A stretch of DNA of 64,000 nucleotides from Streptomyces sp. CA-210063. GTDB lineage: Bacteria; Actinomycetota; Actinomycetes; Streptomycetales; Streptomycetaceae. Made by a program: the position numbers and the translations under genes. How positions within the stretch are numbered: position 1 is the stretch's first letter; the number at the start of each line of letters is the position of its first letter. The notes beneath the pieces are model-generated. The model was not told the DNA's origin. It saw nothing but the letters and a program-made list of their open reading frames with translations, and made no database searches. This document shows positions 57,823-64,000 of the stretch, in pieces. The stretch lies in contig NZ_CP102512.1 of assembly GCF_024612015.1 (NCBI RefSeq), forward strand, positions 3,348,001-3,412,000, given 5' to 3'.

Positions 57823-60807
57823 TCAGCCGCTTCCGGAGCCCTCGTCGGCGCTCGGGTCGGTGCTCGGTGCGGTGCTCGGGTCGGCGCTCTGGTCGCCTTC
57901 CTCCTCGCTGCCGCCGCTGCCGGCGCCGTCGGCCTTGGACTGTGCCTCCTCGGCCCGCTTCAGCGCGTCCTCCAGGTCCTGTTGAGCCCGGCCGTACGCC
58001 TCCCAGTCGCCGTCCTTGAGGGCCTGCTGACCCTCGTCGAACGCCTTCTGGGCTTCCTCCAGGGCCTGTTGGACCGTGGGATCACCGGACGTCGGCGGCT
58101 CGTCCGTGCCCTCGTCACCGTCGTCCGGCGGTGGCTCGGTGGTCGGACCCTCGGTTTCGAACACCTTGTTGAGCGCTTCGTCGAGGGTGTCCTCGAAGGC
58201 CGTGTTGCCGCCGTAGGTGACCAGGACCTTGCGCAGCAGCGGGTACTTGAGGCCGCCGCCTCGCACATAGACGGGCTCCACATAGAGCAGTCCGCCGTCG
58301 AGCGGGACCGTCAGGAGGTTGCCGTACTCGACTTGCGAGTCACCTCTCTTGAGGAGGCTGATGGTCTCGGCGATGTCCTGCTCGGAGTTGAACTGGCTCT
58401 GGACCTGTTTGGGTCCGTCGATCGGTTCGCTGGTCGGCAGTTTCAGGACTCTGATCTTGCCGTAGTCCTTGGTGCCCGCCTCGGCGTTGACCGACACGAA
58501 GGCGCTGAGGTTGTCCCGGCCGTTCGGCGTGAGCGTCGTGGTCAGCGAGAACGCCTGTGCCGACTGGCCCGGCAGCTTCATGCTCAGGTAGTACGGCGGG
58601 ACCGCGTTGCCCGAGGTGTTGGTCGGGTCGTCCGGGACCTGCCACACCTCGCTGCCGCTCAGGAACGTCTCGGCGTCCTTCACGTGGTAGCGGGTCAGCA
58701 GCTCGCGCTGGACCTTGAACAGGTCCTGCGGGTACCGCAGATGGGCCAGCAGCGAGTCGGAGATGTCCGCCTTCGGCTCCACCGTGCCCGGGAACGCCTT
58801 CATCCAGGTCTTGAGGACCGGGTCCTGGGTGTCCCACTGGAAGAGCTTGACCTCGCCCGTGTACGCGTCGACGGTCGCCTTCACCGAGTTGCGGATGTAG
58901 TTGACCTGGTTCTGCTGGGCCACCACCGCGCGCTGGCTGTTGTCCGCGGTCAGCGAGTCGGCCGTCGTGTCGCCCAGGGTGGTGCGGGAGGCGTACGGAT
59001 AGCCGTTGGTGGTGGTGTACGCGTCGACGATCCACTGGATCTTCCCGTCGACGACGGCCGGGTAGGCGTCGCCGTCGATGGTCAGCCAGGGGGCGACCGC
59101 CTCGACGCGCTCCTTGGGGGTGCGGTTGTACAGGATCCGCGAACCCTCGCCGATGGCACCGGAGTAGAGGATCTGCGGCTCGTTGAACGCCACCGCGTAC
59201 GCGGCCCGGTTGACCGGGTTGGAGAGGTTGATCCCGCTCTTGCCCGTGTAGCTGGTGGTCTTCTCACCGCTGTCGTCGGAGTAGTCGATCTCCTTCTGGG
59301 GACCGCCGACGATCGAGTACTGGGTGGTCTTCTCACCGTAGTAGACCCGCTGCTGGTACTGGCCAAGGTCGCCCTTGGACGGCAGGTCGGACTCGGTGAA
59401 CACCGGGCGGCCGCCGGAGGTGGCCTCGGTGCCCTTGGCGGCGACCACGCCGTAACCATGGGTGTAACGGAAGTGGTCGTTGATCCAGTTGTTCTTCGGG
59501 ATGCCGGCGAGGTTCAGCTCACGCAGACCGATGACGGTGTCCTGCTCCGCGCCGTCCTCGCCGCTGTACCGGTCGACGTCCAGGTTGGTGGGGAACGCGT
59601 AGTAGTTCCTCATCTGCTGGAGCTGCTGGAACGTCGGCGAGACGATGTTCGGGTCGAGCATGCGGATGCTGGCCGTGGTGTCGGCGTCCTGGCGGAGCTT
59701 GGCCTTGTCCGTCGTCTCGCTCACACCCGAGTACTCCTCGACCTCGGTCCCGTCGATGCCGTAGGCCTGCCGGGTCGCCGACAGGTTCTTCTCGACGTAC
59801 GGCGCTTCCTTGGCCTGCTCGTTCGGCTGGACCTGGAACTTCTGGACGATCGCCGGATACAGCCCGCCGATGAGGATCGCCGAGAGCACCATCAGGCCGA
59901 AGCCGATGACCGGCAGCTGCCAGGTGCGCCGCCAGATGGTGGCGAAGAACAGCAGCGCGCAGATGACGGCGATACAGAACAGGATCGTCTTGGCCGGCAG
60001 ATACGCGTTCGCGTCGACATACCGCAGGCCCGTCCAGTTGCCCGTCGCCTTGAAGTCACTGGACTTCACCGCGAGTCCGTACCGGTCGAGCCAGTACGCG
60101 ACCGCCTTCAGGGCGACGAAGATACCGATGAGCACCGACAGGTGCCCGGTGGCCGCGGCCGTGGCACGCGCGCCCGGGGAGGTGACCCTGAGGCCGCCGT
60201 ACAGATAGTGCGTGAGCGCGGCGGCGATCACCGAGAGCACGGCGGCGGCGAAGCCGAAGCCGAGCAGGAAGCGGTACCAGGGCAGGTCGAAGGCGTAGAA
60301 GGCGACGTCCAGACCAAATTCGGGGTCCTTCTGCCCGAACTGCACTCCGTTGACCCACATCAGCCAGGTGCGCCACTGCCCGGACGCGGAGGCGCCGGCG
60401 ATGAGGCCCACCAGGGAGGTGATCCCGAGGAGCAGCCACTTCTTGTAGGGCGCGATGCCCATGCGGTACCTGTCGAGGCTCTGCTGCTCCATCGACATGG
60501 CGCTCAGCGGCGGCCGCAGCCGGTGCGCCAGCCAGATGTTGAAGCCGACCGAGACCGACATCAGCAGCCCGAAGACGAAGAAGAGCCCGATCTTCGTCCA
60601 CAGTGTGGTGGTGAAGACGGACGAGTACTTCACCGACCGGTACCAGAGCCAGTCCGTCCAGAACCCCGCGAACATGACGAACGCCATGCCGAGGACGGCA
60701 AGGACGCCCAGCGTCATGAGCAGTGTCCGGACGCGTCGGGACGGTCGGCCCACTCTGATCCGCGGCCCCGTCGGGCCTCCGCCGCGGTCCGGCATCTGGA
60801 AAGCCAA
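57823..60807 (-). CDS. UPF0182 family large membrane protein
   Basis: A 994-residue membrane protein. Seven hydrophobic segments lie in the first ~320 residues (the first: [20 protein letters not shown]), followed by a large ~550-residue outer domain (with [15 protein letters not shown] at its junction) and an acidic, coiled, then Gly/Ser/Asp-rich tail (about 850-994). Function is unknown; the family is widespread in actinobacteria and cyanobacteria. I choose TTG 60807 ([11 protein letters not shown]) as in the S. coelicolor protein; GTG 60816 and ATG 60795 are alternatives. Confidence 0.92.
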   Translation of the reverse strand: MAFQMPDRGGGPTGPRIRVGRPSRRVRTLLMTLGVLAVLGMAFVMFAGFWTDWLWYRSVKYSSVFTTTLWTKIGLFFVFGLLMSVSVGFNIWLAHRLRPPLSAMSMEQQSLDRYRMGIAPYKKWLLLGITSLVGLIAGASASGQWRTWLMWVNGVQFGQKDPEFGLDVAFYAFDLPWYRFLLGFGFAAAVLSVIAAALTHYLYGGLRVTSPGARATAAATGHLSVLIGIFVALKAVAYWLDRYGLAVKSSDFKATGNWTGLRYVDANAYLPAKTILFCIAVICALLFFATIWRRTWQLPVIGFGLMVLSAILIGGLYPAIVQKFQVQPNEQAKEAPYVEKNLSATRQAYGIDGTEVEEYSGVSETTDKAKLRQDADTTASIRMLDPNIVSPTFQQLQQMRNYYAFPTNLDVDRYSGEDGAEQDTVIGLRELNLAGIPKNNWINDHFRYTHGYGVVAAKGTEATSGGRPVFTESDLPSKGDLGQYQQRVYYGEKTTQYSIVGGPQKEIDYSDDSGEKTTSYTGKSGINLSNPVNRAAYAVAFNEPQILYSGAIGEGSRILYNRTPKERVEAVAPWLTIDGDAYPAVVDGKIQWIVDAYTTTNGYPYASRTTLGDTTADSLTADNSQRAVVAQQNQVNYIRNSVKATVDAYTGEVKLFQWDTQDPVLKTWMKAFPGTVEPKADISDSLLAHLRYPQDLFKVQRELLTRYHVKDAETFLSGSEVWQVPDDPTNTSGNAVPPYYLSMKLPGQSAQAFSLTTTLTPNGRDNLSAFVSVNAEAGTKDYGKIRVLKLPTSEPIDGPKQVQSQFNSEQDIAETISLLKRGDSQVEYGNLLTVPLDGGLLYVEPVYVRGGGLKYPLLRKVLVTYGGNTAFEDTLDEALNKVFETEGPTTEPPPDDGDEGTDEPPTSGDPTVQQALEEAQKAFDEGQQALKDGDWEAYGRAQQDLEDALKRAEEAQSKADGAGSGGSEEEGDQSADPSTAPSTDPSADEGSGSG

Positions 60808-60958
60808 GGTGCGCACCTCGAAGTTCGCTGTCGAAACGTCAGGCCCGCGTCTACGGACCCTCCAGCGGGCCCCGTGATCGTAGGGGCCTCACCTATGCAA
60901 CTTACTCACGCTTTACTCGGTTCCCGCTTCCGGGAACGAACGAGGCAGGATTGTGACC

Positions 60959-61501
60959 ATGTCCAACACTCCCATGGCAGCGAACCCCCTCACCCGGGCC
61001 GTGCTCGAGATCGACGAGTACACCTCGGGCCTCGGCTGGGACCAGCCCGCTCGCCTCTTCGCCCTCGTGGATACCGCGCGTCTGCGGGCCCAGGAACCCG
61101 CCCTCGCCACCCAACTCGGTCTTCAGGACGAGTCCGCGACCACCGGTCTCACCCCGATCGAGCAGGACGAGATCCCCGCCGGCAAGGCGCTGGACGAGTT
61201 CCTCGGCACCATCGCCTGGCCCGACGCCGTGGTCGGCTGCGCGCTGACCGTGGAGCGGCTGATGCTGCCGCCGTCCGCCGAGGCGTCCGTCCCGGAGAAC
61301 CTCGACGGGGCCCGCCTCGCCCAGTGGGTCGCCTCCCACCCCGACCGCCAGGAGGTCCGTATGACGGTCGCCGTCCTGCGCGACGGCTCCCGCGACTCGG
61401 CCCTGCGCCTGCGCGAGAAGGACACCCCGACGGAGGTCCTCACCGGCCCGGAACTGGTGCCGGGGCTGGCGGAGGCCCTGTCCGCGACCTTCGTGGACTG
61501 A
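60959..61501 (+). CDS. PPA1309 family protein
   Basis: A 180-residue actinobacterial protein of unknown function. It has the family opening (LTRAVLEIDEYTSGLGWDQP, ARLFALVDTARL) and the central PDAVVGCALTVERLMLPPSA. No membrane segment or catalytic motif. It is divergent from the UPF0182 gene and converges on the PDZ protease gene; the three are neighbours in many actinobacteria. Confidence 0.9.
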   Translation: MSNTPMAANPLTRAVLEIDEYTSGLGWDQPARLFALVDTARLRAQEPALATQLGLQDESATTGLTPIEQDEIPAGKALDEFLGTIAWPDAVVGCALTVERLMLPPSAEASVPENLDGARLAQWVASHPDRQEVRMTVAVLRDGSRDSALRLREKDTPTEVLTGPELVPGLAEALSATFVD

Positions 61502-61535
61502 CCTCCGGATCCACGACGACCGGATCTACGACGAT

Positions 61536-61566
61536 GGGGGCGCCCTCCGCTTTCGAGGGCGCCCCC
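61536..61566. terminator. Bidirectional terminator
   Basis: GGGGGCGCCCTC (61536-61547), 7-base loop, GAGGGCGCCCCC (61555-61566) between the convergent PPA1309 and PDZ protease genes. Confidence 0.92.
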
Positions 61567-61594
61567 ACGCACGCCTGTACGCCGCTCTCGCCGG

Positions 61595-62692
61595 TCAGCC
61601 CTTGGTGGTGCACTTCGGCAGGTCGGCGGTGTCGCCGGAGCGGATGTCCTCCAGGGCTCCCAGGGCGTCCTCGATGGTGTCCACCTTGACGAGGGTGAGT
61701 CCGTCGGGGGTGTCCTTGGCGGCCGCGGCGCAGTTGTCCTTGGGCGTCAGGAAGTACTCGGCGCCCTTGTCGCGCGCGCCGACCGTCTTCATCTCGATGC
61801 CGCCGATGGGGCCGACCTTGCCCTCGTCGTCGATCGTGCCGGTGCCGGCCACGAACTCGCCGCCCGTCAGATTGCCCGGCGTCAGCTTGTCGTAGATACC
61901 GAGAGCGAACATCAGTCCGGCGCTCGGGCCGCCGACGTCGGCGAGCTTGATGTCGATGGTGAACGGGAAGGTGTGGTCGGTCCCGGCGGAGATCCCGACG
62001 ATCGCCCGCTCCTCGCCCGAGTCGTCGGACCTGGCCGTGGTGATCGTGACCTTCTCGGTCTCGGTCGCCGTCCTGTTCGCCTTCTCGGCGGCGGCCTGCG
62101 CCTTGGCGGGCACGATGACGAAGTCGACGTCCTCGCCCGGCTTGTGCTCGGTGACCAGCTTCGCGACGTCCTCGGGTGCCTTGACCGCCGTGCCGTCGAC
62201 GGACTTGATCACGTCACCGGCGTGCAGCTTGCCCTCGGCCGGGGAGTCCTTGAGGACGGTGGAGACGATCACCCAGGACTTCACCGGGATGTCCAGCTCC
62301 TTCAGGGCGGCGACCTTGGCGCTCTCCTGGGACTGGCTGAACTCCTCGGCGTTCTCCTGGGTCGACTGCTCCTCGGTCTTGCCGTCCGGGTACAGCGTGT
62401 CGTGCGGCACGACCTTGTTGTCGTGTGCCAGCCAGCCGTACACGGCCTCGACGAGGTTCATCCTGTAGTCGGCACTGGTGACCCGGACCGTGGTCATGTT
62501 GAGGTGGCCGGTCGTCGCGTACGTCTTGCGCCCGGAGATCTGCAGCACCGGCTCGCCGTCGTGCTTCCCGAGCGTGTTCACCGTCGGCCCAGGTGACATC
62601 TCCGCGTAGGGCACGGGAATGAACACTCCCGCGCACAGGAGCGCGATCAGCATCAGGGTGGAGGCGAGCATCGTCGCGGTGCGGCGTGGCAT
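61595..62692 (-). CDS. YlbL-type PDZ and Lon-domain membrane protease
   Basis: A 365-residue protein: one N-terminal membrane anchor (MLASTLMLIALLCAGVFIPV), a PDZ domain (about 150-225, VLKDSPAEGKLHAGDVIKSV) and a C-terminal Lon-type (S16) domain. The catalytic Ser is in GGPSAGLMFALG and the Lys in GIEMKTVGARD. It cleaves outer-face proteins independent of ATP. The Bacillus relative acts in recovery from the SOS checkpoint. Confidence 0.93.
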   Translation of the reverse strand: MPRRTATMLASTLMLIALLCAGVFIPVPYAEMSPGPTVNTLGKHDGEPVLQISGRKTYATTGHLNMTTVRVTSADYRMNLVEAVYGWLAHDNKVVPHDTLYPDGKTEEQSTQENAEEFSQSQESAKVAALKELDIPVKSWVIVSTVLKDSPAEGKLHAGDVIKSVDGTAVKAPEDVAKLVTEHKPGEDVDFVIVPAKAQAAAEKANRTATETEKVTITTARSDDSGEERAIVGISAGTDHTFPFTIDIKLADVGGPSAGLMFALGIYDKLTPGNLTGGEFVAGTGTIDDEGKVGPIGGIEMKTVGARDKGAEYFLTPKDNCAAAAKDTPDGLTLVKVDTIEDALGALEDIRSGDTADLPKCTTKG

Positions 62693-62766
62693 GGAACGAC
62701 AGTACGGGACAGCCCTGTCAGTGCACTGTCGGGGCCGCCCGTCCGGGGGCGACGGCGAAGGGGCCG

Positions 62767-62931
62767 CTAGCCGCCGGAGTGGGACCTCTCCATGGCCTCA
62801 CGGAAGCGTGAGTAACCCGCGAGCTCGCTGCCGTCCTCTCTGGTCTTGCGGTTCCGGCCGGCCCAGCCACCCCACAGTCCGGCACCGATCGCAGCCACCA
62901 GTGGAATCAGCAACCAGGCGAGCGCCGCCAT
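62767..62931 (-). CDS. Small single-pass membrane protein
   Basis: A 54-residue protein: N-terminal membrane helix (ALAWLLIPLVAAIGAGLWGG), then a basic and polar tail (GRNRKTREDGSELAGYSRFR). ATG 62931 has a strong GGGAGG ribosome site. Found beside the PDZ protease; function unknown. Confidence 0.78.
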   Translation of the reverse strand: MAALAWLLIPLVAAIGAGLWGGWAGRNRKTREDGSELAGYSRFREAMERSHSGG

Positions 62932-63061
62932 GCCGACCTCCCAACCCCTCTCAAGCGACCACAACTGACTGATCAGCAGATTATCCGTCCACACCGTCAA
63001 CGCTCGCGTCGGGGGGCGGGTTACGCAACCGGAACGCACACGGGCGCGTCCCGGTCACGGC

Positions 63062-63523
63062 TCAGCAAGCTCCCACCCATTCCTCCGTACCGTCGGAGAA
63101 CTTCTGGTGCTTCCAGATGGGCACTTCGTGCTTCAGGTCGTCGATGAGTTTGCGGCACGCCTCGAAGGCCTCGCCCCGGTGCGGACACGACACGGCGACG
63201 ACCACGGCGAGATCCCCGACCTTCAGCTTCCCCACCCGGTGCACGGCCGCGAGCGCCCGCACCGGGTAGTCGGCAACCACCTTCTCCGCGATCCGCCGCA
63301 TCTCCGCTTCGGCCGTCGGGTGACACGAATAGCCGAGTTCATCGACATCGGCTCCCCCGTCGTGATTCCGCACGGTCCCCACGAACAGCGCCGTGCCCCC
63401 GGCCGCATCGTCCCCGACCGCCCGGAACACCTCGTCGAGGGAAAGCGCCGTCTCTCGCACGCCGATCAGCTTGATGGGCTCCTCAGCCCCCTGCTCACCG
63501 GGGTGATCGTCATTCACTGCCAT
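63062..63523 (-). CDS. moaE: Molybdopterin synthase catalytic subunit MoaE
   Basis: A 153-residue subunit that, with MoaD, inserts sulfur into precursor Z in molybdenum-cofactor synthesis. Seen: GTALFVGTVRNHDGG, YSCHPTAEAEMRRIAEKVV, HRVGKLKVGDLAVVVAVSCP, and the active-site Lys stretch VPIWKHQKFSDG. No other moa gene is in this window. Upstream, 63577-63690 is a dispersed repeat. Confidence 0.94.
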   Translation of the reverse strand: MAVNDDHPGEQGAEEPIKLIGVRETALSLDEVFRAVGDDAAGGTALFVGTVRNHDGGADVDELGYSCHPTAEAEMRRIAEKVVADYPVRALAAVHRVGKLKVGDLAVVVAVSCPHRGEAFEACRKLIDDLKHEVPIWKHQKFSDGTEEWVGAC

Positions 63524-63576
63524 ACCTCCATCGTGCCCCACCCGGCAGCGGGACGCTGAAATCCGCCTGTCATAGC

Positions 63577-63690
63577 TGCGGGCAGACGTGCCGCTGGGGC
63601 GATGGGGGCACCTCCCGCTCGAGCGAAGCCGAGAGTGGGGGGAGGCACCCGGCAAGCGCCGGTGAGCGAAACCCATCCCCGCCCAGCCCC
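63577..63690. repeat. Dispersed repeat upstream of moaE
   Basis: Shares TGCGGGCAGACGTGCCGCTG-type, GCAAGCGCCGG and CCCCGCCCAGCC blocks with 53027-53127. It contains the hairpin CCTCCCGCTCGAGCGAAGCC plus GAGAGTGGGGGGAGG (63611-63645), related to the one inside sigH. Confidence 0.72.
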
Positions 63691-63707
63691 AGCAAGGGGC
63701 GCACCCC

Positions 63708-64000
63708 TCAGCGCCGGCCCCGAGCCTTCCGGGCCCGCCGTACCAACGCCGCCGTACCCAGCAGCGCGACCGTCGCACCCGCGGCACCCGCGGCCGTCGC
63801 ATCCTTGCGCCCCAGCCGCCGCCCGGCCACGGTGTGCCGCCCGGCGACCTCCTCCAGCAGCTCCGCGAGCACTTCCTCGTTCGTCCACAGCGGCCGCCAC
63901 CCCGCGTCGTGCAACCGGCTCCCGCTCACGACCCACGGATACATCGTGTACGCCAGATCCCCGGCCGGCGACGGCGTCAGCCCGATCCGGTGCAGCCGAG
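63708..64000 (-). CDS. NAD-dependent epimerase/dehydratase (SDR) family protein, 3' part
   Basis: The frame is open from the right edge to a TGA at 63710-63708: the C-terminal ~97 residues. The stretch LAYTMYPWVVSGSRLHDAGW and RPLWTNEEVLAELLEEVAGR is typical for the end of extended SDR proteins (sugar-nucleotide epimerase-like). After it comes a hydrophobic helix (ATAAGAAGATVALLGTAALV) with a basic end that may anchor it to the membrane. The start is outside the window. Confidence 0.8.
   Translation of the reverse strand, partial: RLHRIGLTPSPAGDLAYTMYPWVVSGSRLHDAGWRPLWTNEEVLAELLEEVAGRHTVAGRRLGRKDATAAGAAGATVALLGTAALVRRARKARGRR

Noticed and set aside
57742..61689. 1315-codon open frame on the plus strand
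   Set aside because: It lies antisense to the UPF0182 gene and covers other genes; high GC produces such shadows. No protein family is recognisable.

Overview
The window looks like a chromosomal segment of a Streptomyces: very high GC with strong third-position GC bias, frequent GTG/TTG starts, GTGA/ATGA stop-start overlaps, and a gene order I recognise from S. coelicolor around sigH-wblE-das-nrdABS-sigR-catR. Orthologue names rest on protein sequence and synteny recalled from knowledge, not on a search.

Layout. 1-2.7 kb: tail of a carbohydrate ABC transporter (binding protein plus two permeases, no ATPase). 2.9-6.6 kb: AraC-type regulator with VOC proteins, a zinc-ribbon protein with a histidine-rich tail, and a reductase/TetR divergent pair around a 38-bp palindrome. 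6.9-9.7 kb: polyprenyl diphosphate synthase next to an EshA-like family 2B encapsulin shell protein with an inserted cyclic-nucleotide-binding domain; this is the most exciting module. 10-13.5 kb: amidase, PLP enzyme, Na+/H+ antiporter with a UBP zinc finger protein. 13.8-19.4 kb: stress and developmental control (anti-sigma homologue, SigH, diacylglycerol-kinase-like protein, WblE, PdtaS-like histidine kinase).

19.7-26.8 kb is the aminosugar regulon: nagB, GH3 hexosaminidase, dasC, dasB, dasA and dasR, with DasR-type operators upstream of nagB, dasA and dasR. Directly after dasR sits a cstA that has lost its first third, followed by ybdD and a DUF3311/MctP-type monocarboxylate transporter pair. 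30.5 kb holds a large nested palindrome made of dispersed repeats. 32.4-37.5 kb is the class Ia ribonucleotide reductase operon nrdABS behind paired NrdR-like boxes and a cobalamin riboswitch. 37.5-42.4 kb: peptide deformylase, a TPR-like protein, and two membrane HD/HD-GYP proteins, one with a tandem-repeat tail.

42.6-45.4 kb: a compact Roadblock/LC7 cluster (three Roadblock proteins, a DUF4388-like protein, a repeat-rich Pro/Ala protein), probably small-GTPase-type signalling. 45.6-46.8 kb: the thiol-stress pair rsrA-sigR with a clear SigR autoregulatory promoter and the 55-residue SigR' extension. 46.9-55 kb: housekeeping and stress genes (hydrolase, SRAP protein, M50 protease, aroA, rsgA, SMR efflux with TetR, hisN, CBS protein, catR with a palindromic operator). 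55.3-57.8 kb: two identical initiator tRNA genes flanking a Sel1/TPR-repeat gene. 57.8-64 kb: UPF0182 membrane protein, PPA1309 protein, YlbL-type PDZ-Lon protease, small membrane protein, moaE, and the end of an SDR-family gene.

The theme is sensing: aminosugars (DasR), B12/deoxynucleotides (riboswitch, NrdR, NrdS), thiol oxidation (RsrA-SigR), peroxide (CatR), osmotic and developmental stress (SigH), and WhiB/PdtaS signalling.
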